NCBI GenBank assembly: GCA_003131925.1
Contig: PKWC01000237.1
Location: 3,810 to 16,187 of the forward strand
Source of the DNA: Alphaproteobacteria bacterium
Lineage (GTDB): Bacteria > Pseudomonadota > Alphaproteobacteria > Micropepsales > Micropepsaceae
Direction of reading: 5' to 3'
DNA: 12,378 nt
This document shows, in pieces, positions 6,528 through 12,378 of this stretch. The notes under the pieces are model-generated. The model was not told the origin of the DNA. It searched no databases and was given only the letters and a program-made list of their open reading frames with translations. How positions within the stretch are numbered: position 1 is the first letter of the stretch; each line of letters opens with the position of its first letter. The translations under genes were made by a program, and so were the position numbers.

Positions 6528-7082
6528 TTAAGCAACGTCCCATTTCGGGCTTATGCGCTCGACCTCGTTGCTCAGGAATGCCTCCAAGTGAGGATCATTT
6601 CCCAACATAGTGGCTAAACTCGCGGGAATGAACGGCATGGGAGCGCCGTTCGGATACATCGCGCCTTCCCAATCAAGAACGTATGTTTCAGCATTGATCT
6701 GCCGCGTAGTGGCCTTGGCTTGCTCGGGCGAGAGCCGCCTGAAGTTCTCCTCCCCGATCAGGTCGATATATTTGCGGCATGCCCGTCGATACATTTCCAA
6801 GCTGGTGCCACGTATCTTCAATTTCAGCGGTGGCGTGGCACCGAGATAAGTCACCCATTCGACAGGCATGGATGCCGTCTGTTTCCCCAACTCCTGCTGG
6901 GAGCGGGCTGGAAGTGGAGGGAATGCGTCCCGTCCAAGATCACCAGGATAGAATTTGCCGTCCTTGTCGAATGATCCATGCATAGTCTTAATCGTGGTCC
7001 TTCCACCTCCGAGCATCCGCACAATTCGCAGAAGCAAAAAAATTGCGAGCAGGACCCCTACTATTGCCGAGAGTGCGATCAT
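6528..7082 (-). CDS. Membrane-anchored hypothetical protein with phage-like C-terminus, 184 aa
   Basis: Function unknown. Residues 3-22 form one hydrophobic segment followed by an Arg-containing stretch, so this is probably a single-pass protein with a soluble C-terminal domain. Gly/Pro-rich linkers (about 25-85) lead to LKLKIRGTSLEMYRRACRKY (87-105) and then INAETYVLDWEGAMYPNGAPMPF (129-151), followed by a helix with NDPHLEAFL (162-170). The V-x-DWEG-x(5)-G-x-P-x-PF arrangement resembles small phage-encoded proteins of tail-assembly modules that I recall, which usually lack a membrane anchor. That link is tentative. The ATG at 7082 has a good ribosome site (GGGGAAGG about 5 bases upstream). 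No phage genes are adjacent. It follows the nuclease-like gene on the same strand after a 147-bp gap, so co-transcription is possible. Confidence 0.7.
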   Translation of the reverse strand: MIALSAIVGVLLAIFLLLRIVRMLGGGRTTIKTMHGSFDKDGKFYPGDLGRDAFPPLPARSQQELGKQTASMPVEWVTYLGATPPLKLKIRGTSLEMYRRACRKYIDLIGEENFRRLSPEQAKATTRQINAETYVLDWEGAMYPNGAPMPFIPASLATMLGNDPHLEAFLSNEVERISPKWDVA

Positions 7083-7229
7083 GCCTGCCTTCCCCGCCCG
7101 CGCTGCGCCGAAAAGTTCTCACGCAACCGCACAATCGGCAAGCGTCGAGTTTTCGGTCATGACAGTCGAATGGTATCGGTTCCGAGGGCTAATTCGGCGA
7201 CAGGTGTTGCATTAGTGGCCGCGTAGTTC

Positions 7230-8735
7230 CTATTGCGCTGAAATGGGCGGACGGGCTTCTGGAACTAGGGCCAAGAAGTCATCGCTGAACAGGTGATAAT
7301 TCACGTTTCGCATTTCTGTGGCAAACAGCTCCTGCAGGACCGGCAGGAGCGACCAGCCCTGCTGCTCAGGCTTTTTGCCGCCCATCACTGCTTTCACGCC
7401 GACCTGCGCAATTAGTTGGCTCGCAATTTCCAGCTCATGGGCTGAGGCTATCTGCCAAGGCATCTCAATCAGAACCTTCGGATCGATGTTCTCAACCGCC
7501 AGCGCGTTCAAAATTTCCTGGTCAAGAATCAGCTTCACACGCGGACTGAAAATATACCAATCCTCCAACGTCAGGATCAGCGGGTAGCTGGGCAGACCGT
7601 CGTTCACCCATTCCGTCTTCCCATCCAACGCGTCCTGGATATTGCGGTAGTTCTGCGCCACAGCGGCCGCAAGCACCTTGAGGTCCTTCTGCAGTGCCGC
7701 CGTATCTGAGGACACTCTCGCATTCACGGTCAGGCGCTTTGTCTTGGCTTCGATGAACACATGTCCGGTCCGGTCAGAGAGGATCCAGTCCGTACCGTGA
7801 AAGGTCTCGCCTTTAAAGACGTAAGGTCTTACTGCCCGTAAAGTGAAGTTCGGTGGGAGGCATGTCTTGGCCAACACTTCGCCGACGTAATTTTGGAAGG
7901 AGTGACCGAACGAATTATCGAAATCCGACGCTTTGACCAGATCGTAGAAAAGGCCACCAAAGGATCGCCGCAATAGATAGCGGGGAATAGGACACATAAC
8001 ACGGTCCGGATATGCTGGGTCGATCGCCACCAGCGGCTTTCCCTCCAACGGATTCCATGTGAAATACCAGTCCTCATCGTAGCGCTGTAGTGTCTTGAGC
8101 TCGGCTTTCAAGTCGGCAAGCCGGATCGTCAAGCGGTTAAAGAATGTCCGCGTGGCAGCAGCAGATATTTGAATCACGGAGTAGTCCTGTGCCGTGGACA
8201 GACCCCAACTGTGATTGAAATGACCGGCCACGGCCACACCAAGGCGGAAAAACTGCCTGGCGGACAGCCCGAGTTCGCGCTGGGCGATTTGATCTACCGC
8301 TGTGGCTCCTAGGACCTTCACTGCGCGCATCACAGGAAAGATGCCCGTGTCAGTGAACGGAAACTGGCGGTGGGCGATGCGATGCAATTCAAACAGGACG
8401 TCAGGCTTTCCGCCGTTGCCCTCCATGAAGGCCACGCCATCGAGGTGGCGCAGATGATTGACGGTCTTGGCGAGATCGTTCCAGTTCCGCAGGCTCCGCG
8501 GCCCGATTGTGGCAGCGTTCAACACGAGCTCGCGGGACAGAATGTCCAATTCCCAGGCGTGCAACACCGATCTCGGATCAAATCCGGAGGGGATGTCTTG
8601 AATGTATCTCGGTGGCAATGGAATCTTGTCCATCACCAACAGCGAATAGCGCCAGACGTTTACAAGGCTCTCTTGCAGCCCAAATTGCTGCAAGAAGTTC
8701 CGAAACGGCTTGTATTCCTGATAGAAATCGGCCAT
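7230..8735 (-). CDS. Hypothetical protein with PD-(D/E)xK nuclease-like core, about 501 aa
   Basis: I do not recognise the whole protein. Numbered from the ATG at 8735, residues 275-335 carry a plausible PD-(D/E)xK nuclease core: helix SFGHSFQNYVGEVLAKTCL with Glu286, then GTDWIL with Asp316, then VFIEAKTKR with Glu329 and Lys331. A helix with Gln/Lys and hydrophobic residues (LQKDLKVLAAAVAQNYRNI) and a strand YPLILTLEDWYIF follow, as in the restriction-endonuclease fold. The 270-residue N-terminal part is mostly helical with no motif known to me. It may bind a target or a partner. There is no signal peptide or membrane segment, so it is likely cytosolic and acts on nucleic acid. A GTG at 8768 would add 11 residues (weak GGGA site upstream); I prefer the ATG. 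Composition is intermediate between the island and the flanking genes. Confidence 0.78.
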   Translation of the reverse strand: MADFYQEYKPFRNFLQQFGLQESLVNVWRYSLLVMDKIPLPPRYIQDIPSGFDPRSVLHAWELDILSRELVLNAATIGPRSLRNWNDLAKTVNHLRHLDGVAFMEGNGGKPDVLFELHRIAHRQFPFTDTGIFPVMRAVKVLGATAVDQIAQRELGLSARQFFRLGVAVAGHFNHSWGLSTAQDYSVIQISAAATRTFFNRLTIRLADLKAELKTLQRYDEDWYFTWNPLEGKPLVAIDPAYPDRVMCPIPRYLLRRSFGGLFYDLVKASDFDNSFGHSFQNYVGEVLAKTCLPPNFTLRAVRPYVFKGETFHGTDWILSDRTGHVFIEAKTKRLTVNARVSSDTAALQKDLKVLAAAVAQNYRNIQDALDGKTEWVNDGLPSYPLILTLEDWYIFSPRVKLILDQEILNALAVENIDPKVLIEMPWQIASAHELEIASQLIAQVGVKAVMGGKKPEQQGWSLLPVLQELFATEMRNVNYHLFSDDFLALVPEARPPISAQ

Positions 8736-8815
8736 CGAGCGAATTCCGCGACAGGCATCATCTGTCACCTATTTCCCATTTCTTTGGGTCAAAAGTTGCC
8801 AATCCTGCCCTACAG

Positions 8816-9454
8816 TCAAATAAGCGCCTGCGCCTCCTTGACCGACACGAGTCGGCCGAGCTTTCCGAGCTCGTGGAGATCGCCGCCGACCTCGATGCGG
8901 ATGGACTGGTCGATCCCGCCAACGCTGACTGGATCAAAGCCGCTTGCAGCAATCAGTTTGGCGACCGCTCTGCCGGCCTCGGGATAATCCGTCGCATAGA
9001 AGAGCACGGCGCGCTCCGGCGACCGGTTCGCTGCGCTGCCCAGCGACTCGGCGCGCAAGGTGCCGAACGCCTTGACGAGCTCGGCGCCTTCCGGAAGCAA
9101 CCCCGCGATGATCTTTCCGGACGACTGGTCGGCGGGAATGATCTTCTTGTACCCTCCCTTGCCGTCGGGCGCTATCGGGTTTGAGGGATCCACCACAATC
9201 TTGCCGGCGACGGCGCCGTGATGGGTCGCAATGAACTCCTTGATCGCATCGAAGGAGATGGCAAGGACGATGACATCGGCTTTCTTTGCCGCATCGTCGA
9301 TGGACATGACCTCGGCCTTGCCGTCGAGCTCGGCGGCGAGTTGCTGCGCCTTTGCCAGGTTTCGTTCGGAGATGATGATGCTCTGTCCGCCTGCCGCAAG
9401 GTTTTTTGCGACGCGCGAGCCGATATTTCCAAGTCCGATGATGGCGGTTTTCAT
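8816..9454 (-). CDS. NADP oxidoreductase, coenzyme F420-dependent type (Rossmann NAD(P)-binding)
   Basis: The 212-residue protein opens with MKTAIIGLGNIGSRVAKNLA. The GLGNIG dinucleotide-binding loop is at residues 7-12, and SERN follows the second strand. Later motifs include ADVIVLAIS, VDPSNPIAP and LVKAFGTL, in the order of the F420-dependent NADP reductase family. In bacteria without F420, such short members are usually annotated simply as NADPH-dependent reductases; the electron partner is not known from sequence. The start is the ATG at 9454, where the Rossmann fold begins at once. AAGGA lies about 10 bases upstream. Earlier in-frame starts would only add a basic stretch. The gene has its own upstream gap with two TTTCCA palindromes. 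It ends 80 bases before the nuclease-like gene on the same strand, so some read-through into it is possible. Confidence 0.85.
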   Translation of the reverse strand: MKTAIIGLGNIGSRVAKNLAAGGQSIIISERNLAKAQQLAAELDGKAEVMSIDDAAKKADVIVLAISFDAIKEFIATHHGAVAGKIVVDPSNPIAPDGKGGYKKIIPADQSSGKIIAGLLPEGAELVKAFGTLRAESLGSAANRSPERAVLFYATDYPEAGRAVAKLIAASGFDPVSVGGIDQSIRIEVGGDLHELGKLGRLVSVKEAQALI

Positions 9455-9467
9455 GGCTATGCGATCC

Positions 9468-9547
9468 TTTCCAGTTTGGTAATGCGACCGGAGCGATTTT
9501 GCGGGGTTGGCCGGCAAGGCACGAAATCACATTTCCAATACTGGAAA
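9468..9547. promoter_or_regulatory. Candidate operator pair upstream of the Rossmann reductase gene
   Basis: TTTCCA-N4-TGGAAA at 9532-9547 is a perfect 6-bp palindrome. A related imperfect site, TTTCCA-N3-TGGTAA, lies at 9468-9482, just before the start codon at 9454. The centres are about 64 bases apart. Paired sites of this kind suggest a dimeric repressor or activator controlling the minus-strand gene, but no regulator gene is in the window. Confidence 0.4.
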
Positions 9548-9584
9548 GCCGATCAGGTTCCCCGAACAATTTCTCAGCTTCGGC

Positions 9585-10775
9585 TCACAAGCGGCCATCG
9601 GCTGCGGTCTCTCCAAGAAGTTCGCGATAGAGCGCGATCGTGTCCGCCGTCATCCGCTCCACCGTAAAATTGCGGGCGATGTGCGCGCGGCCCTCCGCGC
9701 CCATCGCGGCGCGCGCGGCGGGGCCGGCGGCGATCATTTTCCGCAATGCCTGGGCAAGTGCTTCGGAATCGCCGGGTGGCGTCAGAAAGCCGGAGACTCC
9801 CGGCAGCACGGTCTCGCGCGCGCCGCCGTGATCGGTGGCGATCACCGGCCGCTCCATCGCGCTGGCTTCGGCAGTCACGCGTCCGAAGGATTCGGCCTGG
9901 GTGGACGCGGAGACCACGATGTCCGCGGCGAGGTAGGCCGTGGGCATTTCGTTGACGTGGCCCGCCATGATGACATTGCGCGCGAGACCCGCGGCCGAGA
10001 TTGCGCGCTGCAATTCCTGCTCATAGGCGGAACGGGCCTGCGTGTCGCCGACGAGGACGGCGCGGACGCTTTGGCGTTGGGATTCGCCTGCGAGTTTTTG
10101 GAGAGCGGCGATCAGGACCAACTGGCCTTTGAGCCGCGTGAGGCGTCCCGGCAGGAGAATGACGATATCGCTCTCCGTTGCGCCCCAATCCGCGCGCAGT
10201 TGCCGGACCCGCTCTGCCGGGATTCGGGCCGGATCGAAGCGCGCCAGATCGACGCCGCGGGGAATCACCACGAGCTTCTTCGGCGCGGAACCGTATTCGC
10301 TGCTGATGTGCCGCGCGGTCCATTCGGAATTGGCGATCACTGCGTCGCCGCGCGCCATCACGGAATTGTAGAAGCGCTTGAGCGGCGAACGCGCAGTATA
10401 GAGCCCGTGATAGGTGGTGACGAAAGGGACCTTGGTCTGACGCGCCGCCCAGAATGCGCTCCAGGCCGGGGCCCGCGAACGGGCGTGGACGAGCTTGATA
10501 TTCCGTACACGGATCATATCGCGGATGCGTCGGGCATTGGTCCACAGCGTCGCGGGGGATCTGGAATTTGCCGGCATCGCAATCCACTCGCCGCCCGCTT
10601 CTTCGAGCTCGGCCACCATGCGGCCGCCGGCCGAGGCCACGAGCGCCGTGAAGCCTTCGCGGACGAGCGCGGCCGCAATTTCGATCGTCGAGCGCTCGGC
10701 GCCGCCCGTTTCGAGCGAGGGCACGATCTGAAGGCAGGCTGGCCCATCGGCCGCGCCGCTTCTATTCTCGCTCAT
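9585..10775 (-). CDS. Glycosyltransferase family 4 (GT-B fold)
   Basis: This 396-residue GT4 enzyme would move a sugar from a nucleotide-sugar donor to a lipid or polysaccharide acceptor at the inner face of the cytoplasmic membrane. The N-terminal acceptor domain shows LQIVPSLETGGAERSTIEIA (15-34). The donor domain begins with LLPGRLTRLKGQ (207-218), with Arg211 and Lys216 as expected phosphate-binding residues. It continues with AGHVNEMPTAYLAADIVVSAS and the E-x7-E element ESFGRVTAE (Glu295, Glu303), then RPVIATDHGGARE. Length and motif order are normal. The family supports roles in lipopolysaccharide or capsule synthesis, but the sugar and acceptor cannot be told. The ATG at 10775 is 31 bp from the start of the divergent TPR gene. 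The nearest downstream gene, at 9454, is separated by a 130-bp gap with operator-like sites. Confidence 0.9.
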   Translation of the reverse strand: MSENRSGAADGPACLQIVPSLETGGAERSTIEIAAALVREGFTALVASAGGRMVAELEEAGGEWIAMPANSRSPATLWTNARRIRDMIRVRNIKLVHARSRAPAWSAFWAARQTKVPFVTTYHGLYTARSPLKRFYNSVMARGDAVIANSEWTARHISSEYGSAPKKLVVIPRGVDLARFDPARIPAERVRQLRADWGATESDIVILLPGRLTRLKGQLVLIAALQKLAGESQRQSVRAVLVGDTQARSAYEQELQRAISAAGLARNVIMAGHVNEMPTAYLAADIVVSASTQAESFGRVTAEASAMERPVIATDHGGARETVLPGVSGFLTPPGDSEALAQALRKMIAAGPAARAAMGAEGRAHIARNFTVERMTADTIALYRELLGETAADGRL

Positions 10776-10806
10776 CGCAATCCGTCATCCGAAGCAGGCG
10801 CGAACC

Positions 10807-11610
10807 ATGCGGGTTTTGTCTCGGTTTATCAAAGTCGCTTGTCTGGCGGCCGCGGCGGTTACCGCGGGCGGGTGCGATGCGTTCGCCGCGAAAGCCTCGC
10901 CGCTCGACGATCCCGCGCTGGGCGGGCACAACCGCTACGAGCGCTGCCTCGCGCTGGTGAAGCGCGATGCGGCGCGCGCCGAAACGGAAGCCGCGGGCTG
11001 GTCCGCCGCGGGTGGCGGCGCGGCCGCGCTGCACTGCGAGGCGCTCGCGCTGGTCGACCTGAAACGCTTTGCCGAAGCGGCGCAGAAACTCGAAGACGCG
11101 GCAAACCAGTCAGCAGCTGCACCGTCTTTGCGCGCGGAATTGCTCGATCAGGCGGGAAACGCCTGGCTGCTCGCGGACGCGATGGGAAAGGCGGAGAGCG
11201 CGCTGAGTTCGGCGCTCGCGCTCGAGCCGAAGAATGAAGACGTGTTGGCCGATCGCGCGCGGGAACGCGGCGCGGCGAAGAACTGGACGGGCGCGATCGG
11301 CGATCTCACCTCCGTTCTCGCGCTCGATCCCGACCGCGCCGATATCTACGTGCTGCGCGCGAGCGCGCTGCATGCGCAGGGCCGCAAGGCGGAAGCCGGC
11401 GCCGACATCGCACGCGCTCTCGGTATCTATCCGGACTATCCCGAAGCGCTGGTCGAGCGCGGCACGATGCGCCTCGAAGCCGGCGACAAATCGGGCGCCC
11501 GTACCGACTGGCAGCTGGCCGCAAAGGAAGCGCCCGACAGCGCCACCGCCGCCACCGCCCTCGCACACCTCAAACTCCTCGGCGCCACGACCCCTCCCGA
11601 AAAAAAATAA
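10807..11610 (+). CDS. Exported tetratricopeptide-repeat protein
   Basis: The 267-residue protein starts with a basic, hydrophobic signal sequence (MRVLSRFIKVACLAAAAVTAGGC). Cys23 could be lipidated, but Ala at -3 is a poor lipobox, so a soluble periplasmic form is also possible. Four consecutive 34-residue TPR units fill about residues 109-244. Each has the W/L-G/A-A-P pattern with closing ALEP, ALDP, GIYPD and EAPDS turns. A weaker repeat may lie near 73-108. TPR arrays bind partner proteins; the partner is unknown. The tail is short and Pro/Lys-rich. The gene is divergent from the glycosyltransferase, which suggests a shared control region and perhaps a role in the same envelope process, but that is inference. 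High GC and strong alanine content match the local chromosome. The stop is followed at once by the long inverted repeat. Confidence 0.85.
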   Translation: MRVLSRFIKVACLAAAAVTAGGCDAFAAKASPLDDPALGGHNRYERCLALVKRDAARAETEAAGWSAAGGGAAALHCEALALVDLKRFAEAAQKLEDAANQSAAAPSLRAELLDQAGNAWLLADAMGKAESALSSALALEPKNEDVLADRARERGAAKNWTGAIGDLTSVLALDPDRADIYVLRASALHAQGRKAEAGADIARALGIYPDYPEALVERGTMRLEAGDKSGARTDWQLAAKEAPDSATAATALAHLKLLGATTPPEKK

Positions 11611-11619
11611 GAAGATGCC

Positions 11620-11882
11620 CACGCGGAGGCGCGGAGGCGCGGAGAATAGAAAAGACGAACCGCCAAGGCGCCAGGACGCCAAGGCGCACCTGCAGCACAT
11701 AGTCTCCAAAACGAGGTGGCGAGGCAGTGAGAATTATTTTGCGCGCCTTTGGCGCGCGGTCTCCTTCTCCCACCCGGTTAAACGGGATGGCTTACTGTCT
11801 CTCCATGAAATTTCTCCTGGAGCCTTGGCGCCTTGGCGTCTTGGCGGTTAAATCTTCCTCCGCGTCTCCGCGCCTCCGCGTG
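11620..11882. repeat. Long inverted-repeat element (about 263 bp) between convergent genes
   Basis: The outer arms at 11620-11644 and 11858-11882 pair with one mismatch in 25 (CACGCGGAGGCGCGGAG core). Inner arms at 11658-11686 and 11821-11849 pair at 25 of 29 positions (AACCGCCAAG then repeated CGCCAAGG-type units). Between them are two small hairpins: GCGCGCC-TTT-GGCGCGC (11741-11757) and CCCG-N6-CGGG (11773-11786). The arms themselves are built of short tandem units (GCGGAGGC; GCGCCAAG). The style resembles multi-copy non-coding elements of proteobacteria and other phyla, possibly MITE-like. No coding frame is convincing. The position between the stops of the TPR gene and queG would let it end both transcripts. 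Confidence 0.75.
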
Positions 11883-11887
11883 CAAAC

Positions 11888-12378
11888 TTACCTTTCAATC
11901 GTCGATGCATCTGCCCATTCGTGGCGGACGTTTGTGTCATGTTCGCGGACGAGATGCGCGTCGCGCATCGTAGTGAAGTCCGGTGCGTCGAGGAGGCGGC
12001 TGAGGGCCCAGACGGCCATGGCGCGGACGAGGGGGGAGGCGTCGGAGAGGAGGCGCTCGGCTTCGGGTGCGAGGGCCGCATCGCCGGAATTGCCGATCGC
12101 GATCACGACGTTGCGGATGAAGCGGTCACGTCCGGTGCGCTTGACCGGAGAATTGCGAAACAGGTTGCGGAAGGCGGCATCGTCGAGACGCGACAAGTCT
12201 TTGAGACCCGGCGCGGCCAGTTCGGCGCGGGCGTGAAACTTCGCCTCGCGCGCCACGGAGGCAAAGCTGTTCCAGGGGCACACCGCCAGGCAATCGTCGC
12301 AGCCATAGATGCGGTTGCCCATCAGCGGACGAAATTCGCGCGGGATTTGGCCCTTATGCTCGATGGTGAGGTAGGAGA
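11888..12378 (-). CDS. queG: Epoxyqueuosine reductase QueG, C-terminal part (5' end outside window)
   Basis: QueG reduces epoxyqueuosine to queuosine in the wobble position of tRNAs for Tyr, His, Asn and Asp, using a cobalamin cofactor and two 4Fe-4S clusters. The frame is open to the right edge and reads SYLTIEHKGQIPREFRPL, then MGNRIYGCDDCLAVCPWN, the very conserved second-cluster motif C-x2-C-x3-CP. The methionine at 12322 is thus internal and not the start. Downstream, SRLDDAAFRNLFRNSPVKRTGRDRFIRN and the HEAT-like IGNSGDAAL ... LVRAMAVWAL segment match the family's C-terminal region. About 162 residues are visible, where a full protein is usually around 350-380. The cobalamin-binding half and the first cluster lie outside. 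The TAA stop is 5 bases past the inverted-repeat element. Confidence 0.94.
   Translation of the reverse strand, partial: SYLTIEHKGQIPREFRPLMGNRIYGCDDCLAVCPWNSFASVAREAKFHARAELAAPGLKDLSRLDDAAFRNLFRNSPVKRTGRDRFIRNVVIAIGNSGDAALAPEAERLLSDASPLVRAMAVWALSRLLDAPDFTTMRDAHLVREHDTNVRHEWADASTIER

Noticed and set aside
8370..9184. Plus-strand frames over the nuclease-like and reductase genes
   Set aside because: They span two unrelated minus-strand genes with strong motif support and show no family features.
9507..11237. 576-codon plus-strand open frame
   Set aside because: Antisense to the GT4 gene and out of frame with the TPR gene. The product is Arg/Gly-rich and matches no fold.
11620..11686. CRISPR-like array of short repeats
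   Set aside because: The units are 8-10 bases, contiguous and without unique spacers, so they are tandem units within an inverted-repeat arm.
11234..12236. Frames crossing the long inverted repeat
   Set aside because: They are made of repeat arms and antisense queG; their Arg/Pro-rich products follow from the repeated GCGGAG and GCCAAG units.

Overview
The window is about 12.4 kb of GC-rich bacterial chromosome, most likely from an alphaproteobacterium. That placement is an inference. It rests on the high GC of the flanking genes, the mix of products (PPK2, QueG, a CAAX-type M48 protease, a GT4 glycosyltransferase, VapBC) and the style of the intergenic palindromic repeats. No rRNA, tRNA, CRISPR array, integrase or complete transposon is visible.

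Left part (1-3400): the 3' end of a polyphosphate kinase 2 gene is followed by a composite inverted repeat. Next, on the minus strand, comes a two-gene unit encoding a membrane M48/Ste24-type zinc protease and a kynureninase-like PLP enzyme. The second gene starts inside the stop codon of the first (GTGA), so the two are probably translated together.

Middle part (about 3400-8770): a visibly AT-richer accessory block. In order it carries an uncharacterised 328-residue protein (+), an uncharacterised 214-residue helical protein (+), a VapBC toxin-antitoxin pair (+), a membrane-anchored 184-residue protein with a phage-protein-like C-terminus (-), and a protein of about 500 residues with a PD-(D/E)xK nuclease signature (-). 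The VapBC pair sits between two near-identical copies of a palindromic REP-like sequence. Genes of this kind are typical of acquired or defence-type DNA, but no system can be named from the sequence alone.

Right part (8816-12378): GC-rich, chromosome-like genes return. They are an F420-dependent-NADP-oxidoreductase-type Rossmann protein (-), a GT4 glycosyltransferase (-) and, starting only 31 bp away in the opposite direction, an exported TPR protein (+). The C-terminal part of epoxyqueuosine reductase QueG (-) runs off the right edge. A roughly 260-bp element with long imperfect inverted arms fills the convergent gap between the TPR gene and queG.
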